Shown here piece after piece: positions 24,197 through 32,572 of a stretch of DNA of 35,558 nucleotides (position 1 is the stretch's first letter; each line of letters starts with the position of its first letter). Where the stretch lies: positions 1-35,558 of the forward strand of contig JBDNJM010000060.1 of assembly GCA_041687755.1 (NCBI GenBank), written 5' to 3'. A program made the translations under genes and the position numbers. The notes under the pieces were generated by a model. The model had not been told where the DNA came from. It did not search any database and saw nothing but the letters and a program-made list of their open reading frames with translations. The stretch comes from JBDNJM01 sp041687755. GTDB taxonomy: Bacteria > Planctomycetota > UBA1135 > GCA-002686595.

Positions 24197-24643
24197 ATGT
24201 TCGGTTTCAAAGCTCTCCGCAATACCGCCTCCGCCGCCACCCTCGTCGCCCTTTCGAGCTGCAGCACCCTCGGGTCCATGCTGCCCGACGGCCTCATGGA
24301 CACGCTGAGCCAGGTCACCGAACTGAGCGGCGCCGTCGGCGAGTGGAAGTCCCAGCTCGACGGCGTGCTCAACATCCCCGCCCTCGACCAGCTCAAGGAC
24401 TTCGTCGGCCAGGCCGGCACCCTCGGCGACACCCTGGGCGGCTTCAAGGACCAGATCACCGGCGCCGCCGCCGATCCCTTCGGCGCCCTGGCCGGCGGCG
24501 TCAGCGAGATGCCCAGCTTCGATGTCTCGCCCCTGAGCAGCCTGACCGAGGGCGCCAAGATGGCCGCCGTCGACACCTTCGCCGACACCACCGAGAACGT
24601 CGGCAAGATGGCCGCCGACTTCATCTCCAGCTTCGGCGGCTGA
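24197..24643 (+). CDS. small lipoprotein of unknown function (148 aa)
   Basis: ATG at 24197 starts MFGFKALRNTASAATLVALS followed by SC, a lipobox with C22. The mature part is low in aromatic residues and helical, rich in Gly/Ala/Asp (VTELSGAVGEWKSQLDGVLN; LKDFVGQAGTLGDTLGGFKD; ADTTENVGKMAADFISSFGG). Hydrophobic residues repeat every three to four, suggesting amphipathic helices that bundle or line a membrane surface. I do not recognise a family. The much longer frame reaching back to 22217 runs antisense to the peptidase and is rejected. The gene ends 33 bases before a strong terminator. Confidence 0.8.
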   Translation: MFGFKALRNTASAATLVALSSCSTLGSMLPDGLMDTLSQVTELSGAVGEWKSQLDGVLNIPALDQLKDFVGQAGTLGDTLGGFKDQITGAAADPFGALAGGVSEMPSFDVSPLSSLTEGAKMAAVDTFADTTENVGKMAADFISSFGG

Positions 24644-24676
24644 AGTTAGGGCGCGGCTCCGGCCGCATCGCTCTCG

Positions 24677-24720
24677 AACCGTCGCATCGGGGCACGCCGC
24701 CCCGGTGCGACGGTTTCGTT
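24677..24720 (+). terminator. strong terminator after the small lipoprotein
   Basis: Arms AACCGTCGCATCGGGGC and GCCCCGGTGCGACGGTT with one G-U pair, loop ACGCC, followed by TCGTTT. Intrinsic terminator with a modest U-tract. Confidence 0.85.
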
Positions 24721-24730
24721 TAAGACCTGG

Positions 24731-24906
24731 CCTGCCTCCGTGTTGTTTTGGCCCCCGCGGACCGACCTGCAAGTCCGAGCGCAGGAGGGACTTAGTGGTG
24801 GAGGGCCGGCCGCCCGCGTCGGGCGGCCGACCCTCGCCCGCCCGGAACCCTATGCCAAGAAAGGCTTTGGGGCTGCTGGGCGGGACCAGAACAACACGGA
24901 GGCAGG
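24731..24906. mobile_element. 176-bp element with 21-bp inverted ends (MITE-like)
   Basis: Left end 24731-24751 (CCTGCCTCCGTGTTGTTTTG...) and right end 24886-24906 are reverse complements at 20 of 21 positions. The interior carries an 8-bp GC hairpin (GGCCGCCC/GGGCGGCC near 24810) and no reading frame with sense. It lies between the terminator of the small lipoprotein gene and the 3' end of the LysR gene. Size and ends fit a MITE or a large cruciform; no flanking target duplication is evident. Confidence 0.5.
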
Positions 24907-24937
24907 GCAGTTCATTTCGTTTAGGGCCGTGGTGGGC

Positions 24938-25840
24938 TCAACGCGGCCGCGGCGGATGCCTCCGCGCCAGCTCGAGGAACTGCGCTGCGGCCCCCGGCAG
25001 TCCGCCGGTCGGCAGGGCCCAGTGGAACGCGCGCTGGACCGTGAAGCCCAGGCCGGGGATCGGCCGCAGGAGCCCTGCGGCCAAGTAGGGCCCTAGGAAC
25101 CACCTCGACAGGAACGCGACGCCCAGCCCCGCTTCGGCCGCGCCGGCGATCGCCTCGCTGGTCGAAAGGACCATGTCGCCGGCGCGCGGTGCAGAGCGCA
25201 CGCCCACCTTGCGCAGCGCGCGCGCGACGACGGCGCGGGTGCCCGAGCCCGGCTCGCGCCACAGCAGCGCCGTCTGGGCCAGGTCCGCCGGCTCGCGCAG
25301 CCGCAGGTTGGAGTCGCGGCCGCAGACCGGAACCAGCACGTCGTCCACCCACGGCTCGAGCCGAATGCCCGGCGCCCGCGCAAAACCCTCGACCAGGCCG
25401 AGCGGGTGGGCGCCCGAGCGCACATCCTCGACGACCTGCTCGGTGTTGCCGATGTCCAGCTGGATCCGCGACTCCGGATAGCGCGAGCGGAAGCGCGCGA
25501 GGGCCTGGGGCAGCACGTGGGCGGCGATCGTCGTGCTGGCGATCAAGCTCAGCGGCCCCACCGTGTCGGCCGAGCCACCGACCTGCTCAGCAGCCTCGGC
25601 GAGCAGGCCCTGAACCTGTCGCGCGTAGGTGCCGAGGCGCTGCCCCGCCGGCGTCGGCGCCACGCCCTTGGCCGAGCGCACGAACAGCGCTGCCCCCACG
25701 CTCTGCTCGAGCCGCCGAACCCGGGCGGTCACGGCCGGCTGGGACAGGTACAGCGCCTTGGCAGCGGCCGAGATGCGGCCGTGCTTGAGCACCGCAAGGA
25801 AGGTCGGCAGCAGCCCCGGATCGATCTCGGTGCTCTCCAT
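24938..25840 (-). CDS. LysR-type transcriptional regulator (YeiE/CbbR-like, 300 aa)
   Basis: ATG complementary to 25838-25840. N-terminal winged helix-turn-helix (residues about 8-66): LLPTFLAVLKHGRISAAAKA, LYLSQPAVTARVRRLEQSVG, ALFVRSAKGVAPTPAGQRL. The substrate-binding domain follows from about residue 93 (GPLSLIASTTIAAHVLPQAL; IQLDIGNTEQVVEDVRSG; LGLVEGFARAPGIRLEPWVD). Length is typical. It is divergent from a YeiH-type transporter gene, the same arrangement as yeiE/yeiH in enterobacteria, so it probably regulates that transporter. Effector not known. Two dyads in the shared promoter region (25852-25879) are likely binding sites. Confidence 0.93.
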   Translation of the reverse strand: MESTEIDPGLLPTFLAVLKHGRISAAAKALYLSQPAVTARVRRLEQSVGAALFVRSAKGVAPTPAGQRLGTYARQVQGLLAEAAEQVGGSADTVGPLSLIASTTIAAHVLPQALARFRSRYPESRIQLDIGNTEQVVEDVRSGAHPLGLVEGFARAPGIRLEPWVDDVLVPVCGRDSNLRLREPADLAQTALLWREPGSGTRAVVARALRKVGVRSAPRAGDMVLSTSEAIAGAAEAGLGVAFLSRWFLGPYLAAGLLRPIPGLGFTVQRAFHWALPTGGLPGAAAQFLELARRHPPRPR

Positions 25841-25851
25841 GCGCGACAGGA

Positions 25852-25868
25852 TATCACGCTAGCTGATA
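25852..25868. promoter_or_regulatory. candidate LysR-type operator
   Basis: TATCA-N7-TGATA (25852-25868), exact dyad containing the ATC-N9-GAT LysR-type pattern, in the 82-base gap between the divergent regulator and transporter genes. Confidence 0.55.
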
Positions 25869-25879
25869 CCGCATCGGTA
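25867..25879. promoter_or_regulatory. second dyad in the LysR-YeiH gap
   Basis: TACCG-N3-CGGTA, exact, immediately adjoining the first dyad. Could be a second regulator site or the activation site. Confidence 0.4.
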
Positions 25880-25922
25880 AAGACATCAACACTAAAGCGC
25901 ATCCCCGGGCGATGTTGTCTCC

Positions 25923-26882
25923 ATGGCACACGCCCGCGCCCCGCACCTCTTCCTCCCGCGCCCCCGGATCGGCCTCGGGGGCCCGCTCGGGCCCTGGCTG
26001 CTCGTCGCGCTCGGCGCCGCCCTGTGCGTCGCACTCCACCTGAGCAGCTTCCTCGCCCTCGTGCTCGGCGCCGCCATCGGCCGCTGGGTCGGGGCCCCGA
26101 AGGGCGTCGAGCGCCTCGGCAAGCGCATGCTCGAGGGCAGCATCGTCCTGCTGGGCCTCGGCCTGAACGGCGCGGTCGTGCTCGAGGCCGGGGCGGCCGG
26201 GTTCGCCGCGACCGCCTGCACCCTGGGGCTCGCGCTCGCCCTGGGCCTCGCCTGCATGCGCCGCTTCGGCCTGGAGCGCGAGACCGGCCTGCTGATCACC
26301 GTCGGCACCGCGATCTGCGGCGGCAGCGCGATCGCCGCGGCCGCTCCGGCCCTGCGCGCGCGCCCTGAGCAAATTGGCACCGCCCTGGGCGTCGTGTTCG
26401 CGCTCAACGCCGCCGCCCTGATCCTGTTCCCCGTCGCGGGGCACCTGCTCGGGCTGGACGCCCAAGCCTTCGGCACCTGGTGCGCGATCGCGATCCACGA
26501 CACCAGCTCCGTCGTCGGCGCCGCCGCCAGCTTCGGCCCCGAAGCCCTCGAGCTCGCCACGATCACGAAGCTCGCCCGCTCCCTGTGGATCGTGCCCGTC
26601 GTCGCCCTGCTCGCACACCTCACCGACCGCAACGGCACTGCTGCGCGCCCGCCCTGGTTCCTGCTCGCGTTCCTCGCCGCCGCCGCCGCGACCACCGCCT
26701 TCCCGACCCTCGCCGCCGCCAGCTCCTGGTCGCGCCCACTCGCCTCCCACGGGCTCGTCCTCGCCCTGTTCTGCATCGGCCTCACGATGGACCCCGGCGC
26801 CGTGCGCCCGCGCGCCCTGGGCTTCGGGCTCGTCCTGTGGGCCGCCCTCGCCGCCGTGGGCCTCGCCTGGGTGCTTCGCTGA
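25923..26882 (+). CDS. yeiH: YeiH/UPF0324 family putative anion exporter (319 aa)
   Basis: ATG at 25923. About ten membrane helices (LLVALGAALCVALHLSSFLA; GSIVLLGLGLNGAVVLEAGA; ALGVVFALNAAALILFPVAG; LASHGLVLALFCIGLTMDPG). Family motifs: LLITVGTAICGGSAIAAAAP, and WCAIAIHDTSSVVGAAASFG, with TITKLARSLWIVPVVALLA. UPF0324/PSE proteins have been proposed as sulfate or sulfonate exporters; the substrate is not settled. Divergent LysR regulator as in enterobacteria. Length is slightly short of E. coli YeiH. Inner membrane. Confidence 0.92.
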   Translation: MAHARAPHLFLPRPRIGLGGPLGPWLLVALGAALCVALHLSSFLALVLGAAIGRWVGAPKGVERLGKRMLEGSIVLLGLGLNGAVVLEAGAAGFAATACTLGLALALGLACMRRFGLERETGLLITVGTAICGGSAIAAAAPALRARPEQIGTALGVVFALNAAALILFPVAGHLLGLDAQAFGTWCAIAIHDTSSVVGAAASFGPEALELATITKLARSLWIVPVVALLAHLTDRNGTAARPPWFLLAFLAAAAATTAFPTLAAASSWSRPLASHGLVLALFCIGLTMDPGAVRPRALGFGLVLWAALAAVGLAWVLR

Positions 26883-27052
26883 GCCGGCGATGGGCCGAAG
26901 TCCCCTCCTGGGCTGTCCTCTGGCCTAGGCTCAAGCTTCCTGCCCCCGGCGCTGTCCTGCACGCACAGACCCGCTGGGGCCCTCGATTTCGCTCCCCCCG
27001 CGCCCCGCTCTTCCGCGGCCCCGGCCATTGCCCCACCCGTATCCCATGTCCC

Positions 27053-28024
27053 ATGCGATCACCCCTCCTCCTCACCGGCCTGGGCCTCGTGCTCTCCGCC
27101 CCCCTCGCCCAGGCCCAGCTCGTCGACGTCTCGATCCGTGGCGAGGTCGAATTCAACCTGGTCAGCACCGGCCCCCTGGCCGCGGTCACGCCGCTGACCC
27201 CGGTCGAAATCCGCCTACAGCTCGACGCCACCGACTTCGTGAATTCAGGCGTCTTCCCGACGCGCGGCTACCGCATCGTCGACGGTAGCTTCGAGTTCGA
27301 CCTGGGCGCCGGGACTTTGAACTTGCAGAGCCCGTTCCCCGGCGGGAATCCGTACTTCACGATCCGCGACAACGACCCGGCCGTGGACGGCTTCTTCCTG
27401 TCCGACAACTTGAGCAGCCCGAGCGGCCTTCCGCTCAACCTCGCGGGCGGCTTCGGCCAGTTCATCGCGAACTTCAGCGTGACCTACGGCGGCGCGACGC
27501 TGCCGTCGCTCGACATCATGGACGCGCTGGGCACGTACGACTTCACCGGCCTGACCGTCTTCAACTACACCATCGACGACGGGCCCTTCAATCCGGTCGG
27601 CATGATCTTCGAGTCGATGGAGATCTCGATGGTCGGCGGACCCGCCTGCGGCTTCACCACCTACGGCGTCGGCGCGGGAGCCTCGAACGTGCTCGACCTC
27701 GTCGGCACCGGCACGCCCAGCGCGGGCGGCCTCGTCGAGGCGCTGGTCACGAACCCTGGGCTCTCGCCCACGCTCCTGGGCCTGTCGCGCGCCCAGGCCG
27801 CCATCCCGCTGTTCGCCGGGCAGCTGCTCGTCGACCCGACCCAGCAGATCGGCCCGCTGTTCACGATGACGCCCGGCCCCGGGGGCTCCTCGGCCTCAAT
27901 TGTGTTCCCGGCCAACCCCGCGCTCGCAGGCTTCACCGCCTACCTCCAGGCATTCGGACCCGACCTCTCCCAGCCCGAGGGCCTGGCGCTCTCGAACGGC
28001 CTCGAGGCCAAGCTCTGCCCCTGA
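27053..28024 (+). CDS. secreted protein with shared C-terminal module (323 aa)
   Basis: ATG at 27053 begins the signal peptide MRSPLLLTGLGLVLSAPLAQ-AQ; the upstream extension of the frame lacks one. Residues 22-195 form a beta-rich domain beginning LVDVSIRGEVEFNLVSTGPL and including PVEIRLQLDATDFVNSGVFP, YRIVDGSFEFDLGAGTLNL and FNYTIDDGPFNPVGMIFESM; this resembles the PEP-CTERM-associated or cistern-type domains of exported proteins, not further assigned. From about GGPACGFTTYGVGAGASNVL there is a module of ~125 residues: TGTPSAGGLVEALVTNPGLS, IVFPANPALAGFTAYLQAFG, ending LALSNGLEAKLCP, akin to the C-terminal module of the ELWxTDGT and laminin-B-like proteins in this window. Function unknown; exported. 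Confidence 0.85.
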   Translation: MRSPLLLTGLGLVLSAPLAQAQLVDVSIRGEVEFNLVSTGPLAAVTPLTPVEIRLQLDATDFVNSGVFPTRGYRIVDGSFEFDLGAGTLNLQSPFPGGNPYFTIRDNDPAVDGFFLSDNLSSPSGLPLNLAGGFGQFIANFSVTYGGATLPSLDIMDALGTYDFTGLTVFNYTIDDGPFNPVGMIFESMEISMVGGPACGFTTYGVGAGASNVLDLVGTGTPSAGGLVEALVTNPGLSPTLLGLSRAQAAIPLFAGQLLVDPTQQIGPLFTMTPGPGGSSASIVFPANPALAGFTAYLQAFGPDLSQPEGLALSNGLEAKLCP

Positions 28025-28343
28025 TTCGAGCGCCCCGGCCGCTCGCTCCCCGCTGAGGAACCCGGCCAGAGCACTCCCGGGCCTGCATCCAGCGGCGCGC
28101 CAGGGCACCCGCCCCGCGCGCCGCTTGCCGACTCCGAAGGTTGAACAGGACTCCGGCCGCCGCACCGATATTCGCAGAGCCCCAGGACCAGTTCGACCCT
28201 CCTCGCACGGCCACTAACGGCCTCCGAGCCGCCACTCCTGTCCCGCGACCGCCTGCGCGGAGCGCCGCCCGGTTGCCGCCCGGAGCCGAATCGGCGAGTA
28301 TCGTCCCCCCCCCGATCCCCCCAGAAGACACATCTAGAGACCC
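28025..28343. other. intergenic region before aldolase, no gene
   Basis: About 320 bases of GC-rich sequence. I see no hairpin terminator, no motif-bearing frame and no clear promoter elements. C-runs (CCCCCCCC near 28307) precede the aldolase start. Confidence 0.5.
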
Positions 28344-29234
28344 ATGACCTTCGAAAAGCAGCTCGAGAAGATCCGCACCCAAGACGGCTTCATTGCGGCC
28401 CTCGACCAAAGCGGTGGCAGCACCCCCAAGGCCCTTGGCCTCTACGGCGTCGAGCCCTCTGAGTACTCCGGCGACGCAGAGATGTTCGCCAAGGTGCACG
28501 GGATGCGCACGCGCATCATCACGAGCCCCTCCTTCGGCGGTGACCGCATCCTCGGCGCGATTCTGTTCGAGGTCACGATGGACTCGGAGATCCAGGGCAA
28601 GGGCACCGCCCAGTTCCTGTGGGAAGAGAAGAACGTCGTCCCGTTCATCAAGGTCGACAAGGGCCTCGCTGACGAGCAGAACGGCGTCCAGATCATGAAG
28701 CCGATGCCCGAGCTCGCCGCGCTGCTGACGCGCTCCAAGGCGAACGGCGTGTTCGGCACGAAGATGCGCTCCGTCATCAAGAGCGCGAACGCCGCCGGCA
28801 TCAAGGCCCTCGTCGCCCAGCAGTTCGAAGTCGGCAAGCAGATCATCGGCCACGGCCTGGTCCCGATCATCGAGCCCGAGGTCGACATCAACTCCGGCAC
28901 CAAGGCCGAGTGCGAGGCGCACCTGAAGGAGAACCTGATGGCGCAGCTGAACAAGCTCGGCAAAGACCAACACGTGATGCTCAAGCTGACGCTGCCCGAG
29001 CAGGCCAACTTCTACAAGGAGTGCATCGACCACCCCCAGGTCCTGCGCGTCGTCGCCCTCTCCGGCGGCTACCCCCGCGAGGAGGCCAACCGCCGTCTGT
29101 CGACGAACAACGGCATGATCGCGAGCTTCAGCCGCGCGCTCTCCGAGGGCCTCAACGCCAAGCAGACCGAGGCCGAGTTCAACGGCATGCTGGACACCTC
29201 GATCCAGGCGATCTGCGACGCCTCGAAGACCTGA
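28344..29234 (+). CDS. fda: fructose-bisphosphate aldolase, class I
   Basis: ATG at 28344, 296 residues. It begins MTFEKQLEKIRTQDGFIAAL and carries DQSGGSTPKALGLYGV (D21 and the phosphate-binding S/G), FIKVDKGLADEQNGVQIMKP, PIIEPEVDI, VMLKLTLPE with Schiff-base lysine K214, and VVALSGGYPREEANRRLSTN with a final helical tail. This is the short bacterial class I aldolase (Staphylococcus Fda type), which converts fructose-1,6-bisphosphate to dihydroxyacetone phosphate and glyceraldehyde-3-phosphate; cytoplasmic, glycolysis and gluconeogenesis. Length and all active-site segments are normal. Followed by an 18-bp terminator; single gene. Confidence 0.95.
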   Translation: MTFEKQLEKIRTQDGFIAALDQSGGSTPKALGLYGVEPSEYSGDAEMFAKVHGMRTRIITSPSFGGDRILGAILFEVTMDSEIQGKGTAQFLWEEKNVVPFIKVDKGLADEQNGVQIMKPMPELAALLTRSKANGVFGTKMRSVIKSANAAGIKALVAQQFEVGKQIIGHGLVPIIEPEVDINSGTKAECEAHLKENLMAQLNKLGKDQHVMLKLTLPEQANFYKECIDHPQVLRVVALSGGYPREEANRRLSTNNGMIASFSRALSEGLNAKQTEAEFNGMLDTSIQAICDASKT

Positions 29235-29282
29235 GCAAACCCGAACGAGTTGCCGTGCGACACCGCCAGGTGCCGTGCATCC

Positions 29283-29323
29283 GACAGAGGCCCCGCGACC
29301 TGACCGGTCGCGGGGCCTCTGTC
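29283..29323 (+). terminator. perfect 18-bp hairpin after aldolase
   Basis: GACAGAGGCCCCGCGACC (29283-29300), loop TGACC, exact complement 29306-29323. It begins 48 bases after the stop; GTTGG follows, no T-run. Confidence 0.8.
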
Positions 29324-29467
29324 GTTGGAGGGCCTGACGGGCAGGTGTCCTCCATTCAGGTACTCCTGTCCACATCCACCGCATGGGCTGGCAAGGCTCT
29401 GGCAAGAACTCCTGGGCCAGACCCTGACCGGACTGGCGCTCGCTCCTCCTTTCGCACCCGGCAAGCC

Positions 29468-32400
29468 ATGCCCCTGCTCAGCCTCGCTCTCGCCCTCCTC
29501 GCCCAGTCCGCTACCCCAGAGCTCATCGATCTCGAGCAGGGTCCTCCCTCAACGAACCTCACCACGCTTGCTCGCCTCCGCGGCACCGCCGCGGGCAAGC
29601 TCTGGGTCTCAGGCCGCCGCGAGGCCCAGACCACGCAGGTCTGGACTCTCTCCGCGCCCGGCGCCGACCCCGAACCGTTCTACTTCGGCCCGTTCTCGTC
29701 CGAGGTGGTCAAGCTGCAGGCCGTCTACGACTTAGGCGCCGGCCGGAGCCTTCTGGTGACAGGCAACTCGTTCGATCCGTACCTCGACCTCCACGTTTCC
29801 GACGGCACCTCCGCCGGAACGCAGCCGCTCGAAGTGCGCTTGGCCAACCCGAACGACCCCCTGTTCGAGATCACCCCTCAACTCAAGATCAGCGGTGGCA
29901 CGGCCTACTTCGTCGGGCAAACGCCAGGCACGGGCGACGAGCTGTTTCGAAGCGATGGCACCGTCGCTGGAACGAGCCTGGTGACGGACTTCACCGCTGG
30001 TAGCCAAGGCACCTTCTTCGAGGCACTGGGCGCGACCGGCACGACTCTCGTGTTCAGCTTGGGAACCCAGATCTGGCCCATCCCGACAGTCGGGGGCTCA
30101 GCTGTCCAGCTGCTCGCTGGAGCCGTTGCAGTCGGCACCAGCTTCTTCTTCGAACCCGCCGGCAACCGCCTCGTCTTCCCGTTCACGCTCGACTTCCCGC
30201 TCGGCACAGAGCTGTTCGCCACCGACGGCACCACCGCGGGTACGGGCCTCCTCAAAGAGATCAACGCGGCACCGGCTCCGATCTTCTTCGGCTCGAAGCC
30301 TGAGCTGCTCGCCGGTGACGGCACAACTGCGTACTTTTAGGCAAGCACGTCGACCGAAGGCCGAGAGCTTTGGAAAACCGACGGAACCGCTGTCGGAACC
30401 GTGCTGGTCGCCAACGTCACTCCGGGGCCCGCGAGCACGGGTTTCTCCAAGGCGGGGACCACTCTCGAAGCGAACGCCACCATTGCCGCCGGCAGGCTGC
30501 TCTTTCGTATCAACGTGTCCACGTTGGAGGAGCAGCTGTGGGCCAGTGACGGCACCTCACAGGGCACGGTCCTGTTGGGATCGTTCAAGTCCGGGTTCGC
30601 CAGCCCGTTCCTTCAGCTGGCCCCAGTCGCCGTCGGCAACAGCGCCGTGTTCAACGCAAACACGCAAGCCACCGGTATCGAACCGTGGATCACGGACGGA
30701 ACGCCCCAGGGCACTCGCCTCCTCAGCGACCTCGTGCCCGGTGGCTCGAGCTATACGGCACTCGACTACACCGCGTTCGCGGGTCAGCCGTTCCTCATCG
30801 GGACGACCTCCTTCGCAATGGACCCGGAGCCTCTCACGATCGACACTTCGACCGGTGCCGTGACCTTCTCCGAGGTCGGGCTCAAGGCGGGCAACGCCAG
30901 CTCGAACCCCCGCGATCTCGTCGCCGAAGGCGGCATCGCCTACTTTCGCAGCCCCGGGTTTGAGGTCGACAGGATCTACCGGACCAACGGCACCGCCGCC
31001 GGGACGACCCAAGTCGCCTCCGCCGAGCTCAGTGCGCAGACCCTCGGAATCCTCGACGGACGCGCCTTGATCGCGCTCGACGACGGAATCGTTGGAGCCG
31101 AACTCTGGATCAGCACCCCGGATGGGCAAGGCGTTGAGCTGCTGGCGGACCTGACCCCCGGAGCCCAGTCCTCCACGCTGGAGCCGTCGAACGCCCGACT
31201 CGGGGACGCCCTCTACTTCATTGCGCGGGCGAACTCGCTCGGCAAGGAGCTCTACCGGACCGACGGAACTCCCGCCGGCACTTCGCTGGCCGTCGAACTC
31301 GCCCCCGGCGTGGGCTCCGGCCTGCGAGACGTGCTGACCTTCGACGATCGCCTGTTCCTGGTCGGACGAACCGGGTTTGGCGCGCCCTTCCAGCTCTATG
31401 TCAGCGATGGATCCCAGGCAGGTACACAGCTCTTCGCCCCCGGCGTGTTGGGTCAAGGCGAGGTGCTCAGCGCCGTGGAAGCGGACGGACGCCTCTACGT
31501 TTCCGTTCAGCAGTCCGGACAGGCCAGCTCACGTGTCTGGTCGGTCGACGGCAGCGCGGCGACTCCTGTCCTGGAGGTCGAACTGCCCTCCTTCACCTCC
31601 TTTGCCGTCGTCGACGGCGCCCTGCTCGTGGCCGTGGGCCTGTCGCTCCTCGCCGCGCAACCCGGCGGCTCCACGCTCACGCTGCTGGACGACTTGAACA
31701 CCATCGACCTAGAGCTCGCGGCAGCGACCGAGACCCACCTCTACGTCTTCGTCGAGGACCCCGTCATCCAGGGAGCTGAGCATCTCTGGGCCACGGACGG
31801 CGCCGCTGCCGGAACCGTGCAGGTCGCGCAGTCGGCTTTGGACGACACGTTCATGCTCGCCGGAGCGGCGGTCGCCCAAGGCGCTCGCCTGATCTTCGCC
31901 AGCGGAACCGTCGACACGGGCTTCGAGCCCTGGATCAGCGATGGCACCTTGGCCGGAACCGCTCCGTTCGCGGAGTTGGCCGCTGGCCCCAACGGCTCTC
32001 GGCCGATGCCCCTAGGGCGCGTCGGTGACCGCTACCTGCTGAGCCCGTTCGACCTCGCCACCGGCCAGGAGCTGTACTCCTTCGCCCTCGAGGACACCGG
32101 CGCCTACGCCGCCGAGCCCTTCGGCCAGGGCTGCGGCAGCGGTGCGCTTCCCGACCTGACCCTCGACGGCCCGGCCCGGCCCGTCTCGGCGCCCAGGTCA
32201 CCGTGGAAGTCGGCGACGTTCCGCCCGCTGTTCCTGTGCTGCTGTACGCCGCTGCAGGTCCCGCGTTCCAGGACCTCGGCGCCTGCACGCTGTACCTGAA
32301 CGGCCTGCTCAGCATCGGCACGGACATCTCGTCCGTTCCGGGGTCGGCAGAATTCGGCTTCCAGCTGACGACCGCCCCGGTGTGGCTCGGCTTGCCGCTC

Positions 32401-32493
32401 TACCTGCAGGCCGCGGCCATCCAGCCCGGCGGTCCGTTGCTCGGGCTGGTCGAGCTGACCAACGGCCTCGAGATCGTGTTCGGCCCGCGGTAG
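29468..32493 (+). pseudogene. ELWxTDGT-repeat secreted protein, broken by TAG and a frameshift
   Basis: ATG at 29468 (MPLLSLALALLAQSATPELI: signal peptide). Repeats LHVSDGTSAGT, ELFRSDGTVAGT, ELFATDGTTAGT, ELWKTDGTAVGT, QLWASDGTSQGT, PWITDGTPQGT, IYRTNGTAAGT, ELYRTDGTPAGT, LYVSDGSQAGT, LWATDGAAAGT and PWISDGTLAGT. A TAG at 30338-30340 falls in the usual AYF.AST..GRELW position, and the same frame goes on afterwards. Near 32190 one base is missing: before it PFGQGCGSGALPDLTLDGPA, after it LGAQVTVEVGDVPPAVPVLL to the end TNGLEIVFGPR. Joined, about 1008 residues with the same plan as the intact gene at 2941-6033, including the C-terminal module. No sign of truncation by insertion. Either a recent pseudogene or, less likely, sequencing error. 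Confidence 0.8.
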
Positions 32494-32514
32494 CGCATCC
32501 CGCTGTGAGTCCCG

Positions 32515-32549
32515 AGCAGGCCGGATCGCCCAAGGCGGTCCGGCCTGCT
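32515..32549. terminator. bidirectional terminator between convergent genes
   Basis: AGCAGGCCGGATCGCC and GGCGGTCCGGCCTGCT with loop CAA and one G-U pair, followed by TCGTT. Lies between the ELWxTDGT pseudogene and the sialidase-like gene. Confidence 0.75.
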
Positions 32550-32572
32550 TCGTTGCCTAGCGACCCGTCCGC

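Noticed and set aside
26480..27052. N-terminal extension of the secreted protein at 27053
   Set aside because: Arg/Pro-rich translation overlapping the yeiH gene in another frame; the signal peptide at 27053 marks the start.
6796..30340. TAG recoded as an amino acid (in-frame TAG at 6796 and 30338)
   Set aside because: Normal genes here end in TAG (parvulin-like gene at 20199, hypothetical at 14047, ELWxTDGT gene at 32493), both affected genes also have frameshifts, and a TAA interrupts subunit B.
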